From Microbacterium sp. (GTDB taxonomy: Bacteria; Actinomycetota; Actinomycetes; Actinomycetales; Microbacteriaceae), in assembly GCA_003248845.1 (NCBI GenBank), contig QFPD01000025.1, forward strand, positions 1 to 11,588: DNA of 11,588 bases. The letters run 5' to 3'. This document shows, piece by piece, positions 1 through 6,293 of the stretch. Positions within the stretch are counted from its first letter, which is position 1. Each line of letters starts with the position of its first letter. A program made the position numbers and the translations under genes. The notes beneath the pieces are model-generated. The model had not been told where the DNA came from. It did not search any database and was given only the letters and a program-made list of their open reading frames with translations.

Positions 1-816
1 GCTCGTGATGAGCCGAGCGTGCGCGAGCCGAGCGAGCACTTCGACGCGCACGCGGCGGACGCGCGGACCGTCCGAGGCGAGGGCGGCGGCTCCCGCGACC
101 CGCCACCAGGCATCCATCACCGCGAGCACCTCGGCGGCGTCCCGCTCGTCCGCCAGCTCGCCGGTCAATCGCCCCACGCCGGATTGCCGCCCCCGACGAT
201 CCGCGCGTCGCGCGCGCCACCACAGCAGGACGCCGCCTGCCGTCGCGATCACCAGGAGCGCGAGCCCGGTCGTGGCGCCGAACGGATGCTGCGCGTCGAT
301 CTCGCCCCAGCGGGCGATGAGCGCGACGGCCCCGGCGAGAAGCCAGAGCCCGGCGCACAGCAGGATGAGCACCGCAGGCACCCGTGATCCCCACAGCGAT
401 CCGTTCGCACGGCGCGGCTCGAGCCAGACGAGGAAGGCGAGGGATGCCGAAGCGCACAGGCCCGCCGGCAACAGCGCGGCCTGCAGCGTGAGACCGCCGC
501 GCGACGAGAGCACGAACGCCGCGGCGACGGCGGCGAGCACGAACGCCAGGACGAGAGCCATGCGATGAGAGGTCACGGTGGGCCGCAGGGCCCGTGCTCC
601 GGGATCGCGTCGGAGATTCGACGCGACGACGGCGTCCAGGCGTGCGCGCTCGTGTCCCGTGCGAAGATGCGGGTCGGCGACGAGCACCGCGACGCGCCAC
701 GCGTCCTCGACAGCGGCGGCGGCATCCGCATAATCGGCGTCGAAGAGCAGCAAGTCGATGCGCCCAAGAGTGCGCTCGTCGATTCCCGTCGCGGAGGAAT
801 GCCCGTACCCGGCCAT
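1..816 (-). CDS. Uncharacterised four-helix membrane protein (3' end outside window)
   Basis: No family was recognised. The frame is open from an ATG at 816 to the left edge, so at least 272 residues are present and the C-terminus is missing. The start is supported by a strong Shine-Dalgarno (GGGAGG) a few bases upstream. Residues 1-85 are hydrophilic and Asp/Ala/Arg-rich and look cytoplasmic. Four hydrophobic stretches follow at about 86-105, 111-131, 146-168 and 179-200, then a basic RRADRRGRQ segment and a second soluble region (about 205-272) with an amphipathic, Ala/Arg-rich pattern that includes DAWWRV near 235. This suggests an integral membrane protein with soluble domains on both sides of a four-helix core. 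It lies 71 bp downstream of the VOC gene on the same strand. No catalytic motif is visible. The role is unknown; the coding call is secure because the long frame has codon use typical of the window. Confidence 0.8.
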   Translation of the reverse strand, partial: MAGYGHSSATGIDERTLGRIDLLLFDADYADAAAAVEDAWRVAVLVADPHLRTGHERARLDAVVASNLRRDPGARALRPTVTSHRMALVLAFVLAAVAAAFVLSSRGGLTLQAALLPAGLCASASLAFLVWLEPRRANGSLWGSRVPAVLILLCAGLWLLAGAVALIARWGEIDAQHPFGATTGLALLVIATAGGVLLWWRARRADRRGRQSGVGRLTGELADERDAAEVLAVMDAWWRVAGAAALASDGPRVRRVRVEVLARLAHARLITS

Positions 817-857
817 CGCCACCTCCCGTCCGCGCGTCGGATCGTCGGGATGCGCTC

Positions 858-863
858 AGCGTA
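858..863 (-). promoter_or_regulatory. Possible -10 box for the membrane protein gene
   Basis: The minus strand reads TACGCT here, inside the 10-bp palindrome AGCGTACGCT (858-867). Transcription from it would start near 851 and give a leader of about 35 nt that includes the GGGAGG ribosome-binding site. No convincing -35 hexamer was seen, so this is a weak call. Confidence 0.25.
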
Positions 864-887
864 CGCTCCCGCGCGCGCCGACGGCAG

Positions 888-1331
888 TCAGGTCACCGGG
901 TGCGCGCGAAGGTCCTGGGCGAGCATGACGATGATGCCACTCGGGCCGCGCAGGTAGGTGAGCAGGTACACATCCTGATAATTCGCGACGCCGCGCAGGG
1001 GTGTGCAGCCGTGGCGCGCGGCGATCGCAAGTGCCGCATCGAGGTCGTCCACCGCGAACGCCACGCGATGCATGCCGATCTCATTCGGCAGGGTGGGCGA
1101 CGTCTCGATCGCTTCGGGGTGGATGTACTCGAAGAGTTCCAGCTCGCCGCCGTCCGGAGTCTGCAGCACCGCGACCTTCGCATGGTTGCCGTCGAGCCCG
1201 ACCGCCGTGTCCGCCCATGTGCCGCTGACTTCGTCGCGGCCGACGAGGCGCAGACCGAGATCCGTGAAGAAGTCGACAGTGGCGTCGAGATCACGCACGG
1301 CGATGCCGACGTTGACGAACGAGATCACCAT
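888..1331 (-). CDS. VOC family (glyoxalase/bleomycin-resistance fold) protein
   Basis: 147 residues, a normal single-chain VOC length, with two beta-alpha-beta-beta-beta modules: VGIAVRDLDATVDFF at 8-22 and HRVAFAVDDLDAAL at 88-101. Proteins of this fold bind a divalent metal and act on small electrophilic or aromatic substrates, but this one keeps only part of the usual ligand set. His88 and a Glu in GELELFE (63 or 65) are present. The first position, often His, is Asn7, and the last, often Glu, is Met136 in GPSGIIVMLAQ. From memory, a subgroup of actinobacterial VOC proteins ending in GPEGIIV-type motifs shares this, so the change may be a family trait. The substrate cannot be predicted. 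The ATG lies 9 bp after the stop of the LON-domain gene, has no Shine-Dalgarno, and is either co-transcribed with that gene or started by its own -10 box. Confidence 0.88.
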   Translation of the reverse strand: MVISFVNVGIAVRDLDATVDFFTDLGLRLVGRDEVSGTWADTAVGLDGNHAKVAVLQTPDGGELELFEYIHPEAIETSPTLPNEIGMHRVAFAVDDLDAALAIAARHGCTPLRGVANYQDVYLLTYLRGPSGIIVMLAQDLRAHPVT

Positions 1332-1337
1332 GTCCGG

Positions 1338-1343
1338 ATGCTA
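1338..1343 (-). promoter_or_regulatory. Candidate leaderless -10 box of the VOC gene
   Basis: The minus strand reads TAGCAT, followed by 6 nt (CCGGAC) and then the VOC ATG. The TAG is also the stop codon of the upstream LON-domain gene. The spacing would place the transcription start on the ATG. No clear -35 hexamer was found. Confidence 0.35.
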
Positions 1344-1937
1344 CTGCGCGCTCCACAGCGCCTCGGCGTCGAGGGTGAGATCCATCACCTGTCGCAGCAG
1401 GCCGCCCATCGTCGTCGCGCCGAGCAGCACGTAGCGGTCGTACTCGCCGAGCGGCGCGATTTCCGCGAGCTGCCACGCGGCGGCGAGCGGATCATCGGAC
1501 AGCTCGGTGGCGGCATCCCACCGCGCGTGCGGGGCACGGGCGATCACGCGGCGTGCGATCGACTCCGCCTCGGCGCGCAGCGGCGCCAGAGCGTCGTTCC
1601 AGATGAGCGGTGGCACCGGGGTGATCTCGGCGCGCGGGTACGGGTCGTCCTCCAGCCATCGTTCGACCACGAAGCGATCGGTGCCCACGGCGACGATCTG
1701 CAGATCGTCGGCGCCGGCGGCCACGCGAACGAGCCGCGCTCGTGTCCCCAGGGAGAACCGCTCGTCTCCGCCACCGGACTCCCGTCCGCGCTCGATGAGC
1801 ACGACTCCGAACTCGGGTTCGTCGGCGTCGAGCAGTCGGCCGATCATCGTGAGATATCGAGGCTCGAAGACGCGCAGCGGGATCGGGGCGTGCGGAAACA
1901 AGACCGATCCGAGTGGGAACATCGGCATCTCGGACAT
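1341..1937 (-). CDS. LON substrate-binding domain protein
   Basis: 198 residues. The N-terminus MPMFPLGSVLFPHAPIPLRVFEPRY is the signature opening of the Lon N-terminal (substrate-binding) domain: a hydrophobic beta strand, then PLRVFEPRY. Residues 4-100 form the beta-rich part (FSLGTRARLVRV, DDLQIVAVGTDRFVV), and about 110-198 the helical bundle (LLGATTMGGLLRQVMDL at 171-187). No AAA+ ATPase or Ser-Lys protease domain follows, so this is the stand-alone form common in bacteria, with no established biochemical role. The frame is open far upstream (to 2294), but that extension runs antisense to the DUF427 gene and the family start is at MPMFPLGS. Candidate ATGs are 1937, 1928 and 1922; none has a good ribosome-binding site, and 1937 was chosen as the longest that does not enter the divergent gene. 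The VOC gene follows 9 bp downstream. Confidence 0.88.
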   Translation of the reverse strand: MSEMPMFPLGSVLFPHAPIPLRVFEPRYLTMIGRLLDADEPEFGVVLIERGRESGGGDERFSLGTRARLVRVAAGADDLQIVAVGTDRFVVERWLEDDPYPRAEITPVPPLIWNDALAPLRAEAESIARRVIARAPHARWDAATELSDDPLAAAWQLAEIAPLGEYDRYVLLGATTMGGLLRQVMDLTLDAEALWSAQ

Positions 1938-1948
1938 GACTGCAGTCA
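1937..1948. promoter_or_regulatory. 12-bp perfect palindrome between divergent genes
   Basis: TGACTGCAGTCA is its own reverse complement. It sits in the 36-bp gap between the LON-domain ATG (its first base belongs to that start codon) and the DUF427 ATG, and covers the expected spacer/-35 zone of the DUF427 promoter. It could be an operator acting on both genes, or chance. Confidence 0.3.
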
Positions 1949-1961
1949 AGCACCGCGGACG

Positions 1962-1967
1962 TACAGT
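1962..1967 (+). promoter_or_regulatory. Candidate leaderless -10 box of the DUF427 gene
   Basis: TACAGT, then 6 nt (GGAAAG), then the ATG at 1974. The spacing puts the transcription start on the first base of the start codon. The preceding bases contain no strong Shine-Dalgarno and no convincing -35. Confidence 0.5.
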
Positions 1968-1973
1968 GGAAAG

Positions 1974-2471
1974 ATGCCTCGTCCACGACCCGATACCCCC
2001 GGCGCCGGCCAGGAGTCGGTCTGGGACTATCCGCGACCACCGCGCATCGAACCGGTCGCCGCCCGGATCACGATCCGTCTCGGCGGCGAGATCATCGCCG
2101 ACACGCGACGCGCGGTGCGCGTGCTCGAGACGAGTCATCCCCCCGTGTTCTACCTGCCGATCGCCGATTTCACACCCGACGCGCTGACGGCCGGTGCGGG
2201 TTCGTCCTTCTGCGAGTTCAAGGGTGCGGCGCGGTACCTCGACGTGCGCGGCGGTGTCGAGATCCGTCCCGCAGCGGCGTGGAACTACCCGCATCCCTCA
2301 CGGGGCTTCGAGGCGCTCGCCGACCGGGTCGCGGTCTACGCGCAGCAGATGGACGAGTGCACGGTCGACGGAGAGGTCGTGATTCCGCAGCCCGGAGGGT
2401 TCTACGGCGGGTGGATCACGTCGGCGGTCGTCGGACCCTTCAAGGGCGTGCCCGGGTCGATGGGGTGGTGA
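1974..2471 (+). CDS. DUF427 domain protein
   Basis: 165 residues, full length for a single-domain DUF427 protein. Recognisable blocks in order are VWDYPRPP (16-23), a beta-rich segment with ITIRLGGEIIADTRRAVRVLETSHPP (32-57), VFYLPIADF (58-66), SSFCEFKGAARYLDV (77-91), WNYPHPSRGFEAL (103-115), VYAQQMDECTVDGE (121-134) and the C-terminal GGFYGGWITSAVVGPFKG (141-158). These blocks are characteristic of the family, whose biochemical function is not established to my knowledge. The compact beta-rich fold with conserved Cys80, Lys83 and aromatic residues suggests a small-molecule or nucleotide-like pocket, which is inference only. The ATG at 1974 is the first of the conserved part, although the frame is open much further upstream. 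It is divergent from the LON-domain gene (36 bp apart) and convergent with ychF (15 bp between stops). Confidence 0.9.
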   Translation: MPRPRPDTPGAGQESVWDYPRPPRIEPVAARITIRLGGEIIADTRRAVRVLETSHPPVFYLPIADFTPDALTAGAGSSFCEFKGAARYLDVRGGVEIRPAAAWNYPHPSRGFEALADRVAVYAQQMDECTVDGEVVIPQPGGFYGGWITSAVVGPFKGVPGSMGW

Positions 2472-2486
2472 CGGCTGGCGCCGTGG

Positions 2487-3560
2487 TCACACGTTGAAGC
2501 GGAACTCCACGACGTCGCCGTCCTGCATGACGTAGTCCTTGCCCTCGAGGCGCGCCTTGCCGGCCGCACGGGCCGCCGCGACCGATCCCAGCTCGACCAG
2601 GTCGTCGAAGGAGATGACTTCGGCCTTGATGAAGCCCTTCTCGAAGTCGGTGTGGATGACTCCCGCCGCCTGCGGCGCCTTCCAGCCCTTGCCGATCGTC
2701 CACGCGCGGGCCTCTTTGGGCCCCGCCGTGAGATAGGTCTGCAGGCCCAGCGTGTCGAAGCCGATGCGCGCCAGCTGGTCGAGGCCGGACTCCTCCTGCC
2801 CCGTGGATGCCAGCAGCTCTGCGGCATCCGCCGGATCGAGGTCGATGAGCTCCGACTCGATCTTCGCGTCGAGGAAGACGGCCTTCGCCGGGGCGACGAG
2901 CGCCTCGAGCTCCGCCTTGCGCGCGGCATCCGTCAGCACCTGCTCGTCGACGTTGAAGACGAAGATGAACGGCTTCGCGGTGAGCAGGCCCAATTCCTTG
3001 ATGGGAGCGAGGTCGAGGTTCGACCCCGACAGAAGCTCACCGCGCTGGAGCGCGTCGCGCGCCGCTTCCGCAGCCGCCAGCACCGACGGGTCGAGCTTCT
3101 TGCCGCGCACTTCCTTCTCGTAACGCGCGATCGCCTTCTCGAGGGTCTCGAGGTCGGCGAGCTGCAGCTCCGCGTTGATGGTCTCCATGTCGGATGCCGG
3201 GTCGACCTTGCCGTCCACGTGCACGACATCGCCGTCTGAGAATCCTCGGACAACCTGGGCGATGGCGTCCGCTTCGCGGATGTTCGCGAGGAACTTGTTG
3301 CCCAGACCTTCGCCTTCGCTCGCGCCACGGACGATCCCCGCGATGTCGACGAACGACACTGCCGCGGGAAGCGTCCGCTCCGAGCCGAACACCTCGGCGA
3401 GGCGGTCGAGCCGCGCGTCGGGCAGGTTCACGACGCCGACGTTCGGCTCGATCGTCGCGAACGGGTAGTTCGCGGCCAGGACCTGGTTCTTGGTGAGCGC
3501 GTTGAAGAGGGTCGACTTGCCGACGTTCGGGAGACCGACGATTCCGATGGTGAGTGCCAC
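2487..3560 (-). CDS. ychF: Redox-regulated P-loop ATPase YchF (Obg-like)
   Basis: 357 residues, close to the family norm. YchF/OLA1 proteins are P-loop ATPases that associate with ribosomes and repress antioxidant responses. Visible motifs are the Walker A GLPNVGKST (9-17), the switch region YPFATIEPNVGVV (32-44), G3 DIAG (72-75) followed by IVRGASEGEGLGNKFL, and NVDE (203-206) in place of the GTPase NKxD, the known basis for ATP rather than GTP preference. His114, in VVHVDG, matches the catalytic His114 described for E. coli YchF. A helical coiled-coil insert lies at about 125-175, and the C-terminal TGS domain at about 275-357 (AWTIGKGWKAPQAAGVIHTDFEKGFIKAEV). The start codon is GTG at 3560, placing the Walker A motif at the usual distance from the N-terminus. 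The methyltransferase gene ends 24 bp upstream on the same strand, and a good -10 box lies in that gap, so ychF probably has its own promoter. Confidence 0.97.
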   Translation of the reverse strand: MALTIGIVGLPNVGKSTLFNALTKNQVLAANYPFATIEPNVGVVNLPDARLDRLAEVFGSERTLPAAVSFVDIAGIVRGASEGEGLGNKFLANIREADAIAQVVRGFSDGDVVHVDGKVDPASDMETINAELQLADLETLEKAIARYEKEVRGKKLDPSVLAAAEAARDALQRGELLSGSNLDLAPIKELGLLTAKPFIFVFNVDEQVLTDAARKAELEALVAPAKAVFLDAKIESELIDLDPADAAELLASTGQEESGLDQLARIGFDTLGLQTYLTAGPKEARAWTIGKGWKAPQAAGVIHTDFEKGFIKAEVISFDDLVELGSVAAARAAGKARLEGKDYVMQDGDVVEFRFNV

Positions 3561-3568
3561 GGGATTCG

Positions 3569-3574
3569 ATTCTA
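3569..3574 (-). promoter_or_regulatory. Candidate leaderless -10 box of ychF
   Basis: The minus strand reads TAGAAT, a near-consensus -10, followed by 8 nt (CGAATCCC) and the GTG start at 3560. There is no Shine-Dalgarno between box and start. It lies in the 24-bp gap after the methyltransferase stop, so ychF can be transcribed alone. Confidence 0.5.
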
Positions 3575-3584
3575 CGCGGGCTTG

Positions 3585-4325
3585 TCATTCCTTCCGCGTG
3601 CGGAACGCGTGGGTCGTGTACGGCACCTCGATCGTCCGCTCGCCCGTGGCCCCCACCTCGTCGAAGAGGTGCTCGATCTCGCGATCGATCCGGGTGCGCT
3701 CATCGGGCGCAGCCGTGATGATGTAGCTGCGCGAGTGGACCATCGCGGTGAGAGCGGCGCGCGTCATCGGACGCGACCACTGCCACTCGCGCTCCTCCAG
3801 CGCGCCGAACGGGGCCGCCACCGTCGGCCCACCCTCAGCGAGGAGCTGCTCCGCATGCGACCCCCGCATGATCTCGGTGAGCCGCGCGACCCACGGTACC
3901 CGCTCATCGCGGATGTTCCAGATGAGGCCGAGAGCGCCCCCGGGTTTCAGCACGCGCCCGATCTCGTCGGAACCTGCGATGGGGTCGACCCAGTGCCACG
4001 CCTGTCCGAGCACGACCGCATCGACACTCTCGTCCGGCAGCGTGACCCGCTCCGCCGTCCCGACGAGCGTCTCGACGCCGGGGAGCGCCGCGCGCAACCG
4101 GTCGAGCATCGCGGCATCCGGTTCGACGGCGATCACCTCGCCCGCGAGGCGCTGCACGACGCGCGTCAGCTTGCCGGTCCCCGCGCCGACGTCGGCGACA
4201 CGCGGGCGCTTCCCCGCGTGCTCCAGAAGCCACGCGACGGCATCCTCCGGATAGTCCGGCCTTCCGGTGTCGTAAGCCTCGGCCGCGACGCCGAAGCTTC
4301 TCGCCATGTCATCCCGTGTCGCCAT
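3585..4325 (-). CDS. Class I SAM-dependent methyltransferase (type 11)
   Basis: 246 residues. The Rossmann-type AdoMet fold is clear. RSFGVAAEAYDTGRPDYP (9-26) is the usual N-terminal helix motif of this subgroup, followed by motif I VADVGAGTGKLT (43-54), the acidic ribose-binding Glu68 in VIAVEPD (64-70), GTAERVTLPDESVDAVVLGQAWHWVD (89-114), and the post-motif RVLKPGGALGLIWN (124-137). Related proteins are annotated only as class I methyltransferases; the substrate, probably a small molecule, cannot be told. The frame is open to 4598, but conserved sequence begins at 4325. An alternative ATG at 4307 would drop six residues and still leave the fold intact. I prefer 4325 because a -10 box (TATCGT) lies 7 nt upstream. 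It is divergent from adhP across 118 bp, and its stop is 24 bp before ychF. Confidence 0.9.
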   Translation of the reverse strand: MATRDDMARSFGVAAEAYDTGRPDYPEDAVAWLLEHAGKRPRVADVGAGTGKLTRVVQRLAGEVIAVEPDAAMLDRLRAALPGVETLVGTAERVTLPDESVDAVVLGQAWHWVDPIAGSDEIGRVLKPGGALGLIWNIRDERVPWVARLTEIMRGSHAEQLLAEGGPTVAAPFGALEEREWQWSRPMTRAALTAMVHSRSYIITAAPDERTRIDREIEHLFDEVGATGERTIEVPYTTHAFRTRKE

Positions 4326-4332
4326 GAACGCG

Positions 4333-4338
4333 ACGATA
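4333..4338 (-). promoter_or_regulatory. Candidate leaderless -10 box of the methyltransferase gene
   Basis: The minus strand reads TATCGT, followed by 7 nt (CGCGTTC) and the ATG at 4325. There is no Shine-Dalgarno. The box supports the longer of two possible start codons. Confidence 0.42.
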
Positions 4339-4443
4339 CGCCCGCGCAGCGACATCCGCGCGCAACAGGATGCAACCTCCCGCCGCATAGCGTCGGGGTA
4401 TTCGGCGGCGAGTTCTGCCGCACCGATCGAACACGAGGAAGTG

Positions 4444-5511
4444 ATGTCGATGACTACTGTCGCCCCCACCAGAAGCGACGCCCGCACGGCCCCCACGACG
4501 ATGCGCGCCGCCGTCGTCGTGAGCTCCGGCCAGCCCCTCGTCGTCGAGGAGGTGCCGATCCCCACACCCGGTCCGGGACAGGCGCTCGTCCGCGTCATCG
4601 CGAGCGGGGTCTGTCACACCGATCTGCACGCGGCGCGCGGCGACTGGCCGGTGGCACCGAAGGCGCACCTGATCCCGGGTCACGAGGGCTATGGCGAGGT
4701 CGTTGCGCTCGGTGACGGCGTGACGACACTCGAGGTCGGGCAGAAGGTCGGCAACGCCTGGCTCTGGTCGGCGTGCGGCGTCTGCCAGTACTGCCGCACC
4801 GGCTGGGAGACCCTGTGCGAACAGCAGCAGAACGGCGGCTACTCCGTCGACGGGAGTTTCGGCGAGTACATGCTCGTCGACGAGCGCTACGCCGCACGCA
4901 TCCCCGACGGCGCCGACCCCGTCGAGGTGGCGCCGATCCTCTGCGCGGGAGTCACCGTCTACAAAGGACTCAAGATGACGGGAGTGCGGCCCGGTGAATG
5001 GGTGACGATCTCGGGCATCGGCGGGCTCGGCCACATCGCCGTCCAGTACGCCCGCGCGATGGGCATGCGCGTCGCCGCGGTCGACGTCGACGACGCGAAG
5101 CTCGAGCTCGCTCGCCGCCACGGCGCCGAGGTCACGGTCAACGCCGCGACGACCGATCCCGGCGAGGCCATCCAAGCGGCAACCGGCGGCACCCACGGCG
5201 TGCTCGTGACCGCCGTGCACCCCAGGGCGTTCGACCAGGCACTCAAGGTCGTGCGCCGCGGCGCGACGATCGTCTTCAACGGCCTGCCGCCGGGAACCTT
5301 CGACGCGGACATCTTCGACATCGTGCTCCGCGCGATCACGATCCGGGGCTCGATCGTCGGGACCCGCCAGGACATGATCGAGGCCCTCGACTTCTACGCG
5401 CGCGGAGAGATCCACCCGACCGTCGCCGTCGAGTCCCTCGACGACATCAACGACATCTTCGAGCGCATGGAGCACGGCAAGATCGACGGCCGCATCGTCA
5501 TGACGTACTGA
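4444..5511 (+). CDS. adhP: Zinc-dependent NAD alcohol dehydrogenase, AdhP type
   Basis: 355 residues; a medium-chain dehydrogenase that oxidises alcohols or reduces aldehydes with NAD(H) in the cytoplasm. Catalytic zinc ligands are Cys57 in GVCHTD, His80 in the signature GHEGYGEVVALG (79-90), and Cys167 in LCAGVT. The structural zinc loop is Cys111, Cys114, Cys117 and Cys125 (CGVCQYCRTGWETLC). The Rossmann loop is GIGGLGH (191-197), with Asp214 in AAVDVDD indicating NAD preference. The rest follows E. coli AdhP closely (VTAVHPRAFDQAL, VFNGLPPGTF, RGSIVGTRQDMIEAL, MEHGKIDGRIVM). The ATG at 4444 has a good Shine-Dalgarno (GAGGAA, 4435-4440). It gives about 19 residues ahead of MRAAVVV (from residue 20), a Thr/Ala-rich extension absent from E. 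coli AdhP; ATG 4501 is the alternative start. It appears monocistronic, with a strong hairpin 15 bp after the stop. Confidence 0.95.
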   Translation: MSMTTVAPTRSDARTAPTTMRAAVVVSSGQPLVVEEVPIPTPGPGQALVRVIASGVCHTDLHAARGDWPVAPKAHLIPGHEGYGEVVALGDGVTTLEVGQKVGNAWLWSACGVCQYCRTGWETLCEQQQNGGYSVDGSFGEYMLVDERYAARIPDGADPVEVAPILCAGVTVYKGLKMTGVRPGEWVTISGIGGLGHIAVQYARAMGMRVAAVDVDDAKLELARRHGAEVTVNAATTDPGEAIQAATGGTHGVLVTAVHPRAFDQALKVVRRGATIVFNGLPPGTFDADIFDIVLRAITIRGSIVGTRQDMIEALDFYARGEIHPTVAVESLDDINDIFERMEHGKIDGRIVMTY

Positions 5512-5525
5512 CGGGGGGGAAGGAT

Positions 5526-5562
5526 CCGGGAGGGGTGGCCGCAGCAGGACCATCCCTCCCGG
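5526..5562 (+). terminator. Strong hairpin downstream of adhP
   Basis: A 13-bp stem (CCGGGAGGGGTGG, 5526-5538, with CCATCCCTCCCGG, 5550-5562) containing one G-U pair and an 11-nt loop. It starts 15 bp after the adhP stop. No T-run follows, as is common for terminators in high-G+C actinobacteria. It could instead be a 5' leader structure of the exonuclease gene. Confidence 0.55.
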
Positions 5563-5582
5563 TACGTCCACGCGACACGGCT

Positions 5583-5602
5583 CGCGGCGCGCCTGCGCCG
5601 CG
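5583..5602 (+). other. Second GC-rich hairpin ahead of the exonuclease gene
   Basis: A perfect 8-bp stem, CGCGGCGC (5583-5590) with GCGCCGCG (5595-5602), and a 4-nt loop, 29 bp before the exonuclease GTG. It may reinforce termination of adhP or shape the leader of the next gene. In such GC-rich DNA it may also be fortuitous. Confidence 0.3.
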
Positions 5603-5631
5603 CTGCCGCGACCTCGGGTGAGAGTGGAGGC

Positions 5632-6219
5632 GTGGCACTGGACTTCACGGCGATCGACTTCGAGACGGCGAACTCCTCCAGCGCCTCCGCCTGCGCCGTG
5701 GGTCTCGCCCGCGTCAGGGACGGCCGCGTCGTGGAGACGACCGGGTGGCTCATCAAACCGCCGCCGGGGCACGACACGTTCTTCGAGCTGAACGTCGGCA
5801 TCCACGGCATCCGCTCCAGCGATGTCGAGAACGTTCCGACGTGGACCGCGCAGCTGGAGGATCTGTGCGCCTTCATCGGCGACGACGTGCTCGTCGCGCA
5901 CAACGCCGGCTTCGACATGGGGGTGCTCCGCCGCGCCTGCGAGGCGACGGATGCCGCGTGCCCGCCCTATCGCTACGTCTGCAGCGTGCAGATCGCGCGC
6001 CGGACGTACGACCTCGCGTCCTACCGGCTGCCTCTCGTCGCCGCGGCCGCCGGCTTCCTCGACTTTCCGCACCACGACGCGACCGCGGATGCGCTCGCGT
6101 GCGCCCACATCATGATCGACGCCGCTCGTCGTGCCGGAGCATCCGACATCATCGAGCTCGCGATGCTGCTCGGCGTTCGCGTGCCGCAGATCCCGGTCGC
6201 GGCTCCCGCGTCGGCCTGA
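5632..6219 (+). CDS. DEDDh-family 3'-5' exonuclease (DnaQ-like)
   Basis: 195 residues. All three exonuclease motifs of the DnaQ/RNase T superfamily are present. Exo I is AIDFETAN with Asp9 and Glu11; Exo II is HNAGFDMGVLRRA with Asp95; Exo III is HDATADALACAHI, where His148 and Asp153 in the H-x4-D pattern mark the DEDDh type. These acidic residues hold two metal ions that cleave 3' terminal nucleotides of DNA or RNA. Nothing beyond the single domain (no BRCT, GIY-YIG or polymerase part) is seen, so it is not a full PolIII epsilon or PolC; proofreading, repair or RNA trimming are all possible. The GTG at 5632 fits the family start, with the Exo I Asp at residue 9. A GGAGG ends one base before GTG, too close for standard use, and GAGAGT at 5620-5625 may be a degenerate -10 for a leaderless message. 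rmuC follows 74 bp downstream. Confidence 0.9.
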   Translation: MALDFTAIDFETANSSSASACAVGLARVRDGRVVETTGWLIKPPPGHDTFFELNVGIHGIRSSDVENVPTWTAQLEDLCAFIGDDVLVAHNAGFDMGVLRRACEATDAACPPYRYVCSVQIARRTYDLASYRLPLVAAAAGFLDFPHHDATADALACAHIMIDAARRAGASDIIELAMLLGVRVPQIPVAAPASA

Positions 6220-6293
6220 GTCGGTCCGCACCGCTCCGCCGTGTTCCGGGGAGCCGCGACGGCGATGTCGGACGTCTCCGGCATCCTGACGAT

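Noticed and set aside
1938..2294. N-terminal extension of the LON-domain frame on the minus strand
   Set aside because: It is antisense to DUF427, and the Lon N-terminal domain starts at MPMFPLGS near 1928.
594..2471. A 625-codon plus-strand open frame
   Set aside because: Only the last 165 codons (from 1974) resemble a protein family. The earlier part is antisense to the VOC and LON-domain genes and is Arg/Ala-rich low-complexity translation, as expected for a shadow frame in GC-rich DNA.
2468..2490. Imperfect hairpin GTGAC...GTCAC between DUF427 and ychF
   Set aside because: The same effect of convergent stop codons applies; the inner stem needs a 3-nt bulge, so it is not listed as a terminator.
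3582..4715. A 377-codon plus-strand open frame
   Set aside because: It is antisense to the methyltransferase and then runs into adhP in another frame; no motif was seen.
4309..6231. A 640-codon minus-strand open frame
   Set aside because: It is opposite adhP and the exonuclease, both with intact motifs. The translation is rich in Asp, Arg, Val and Gly with no domain; it is the complement of their codon pattern.
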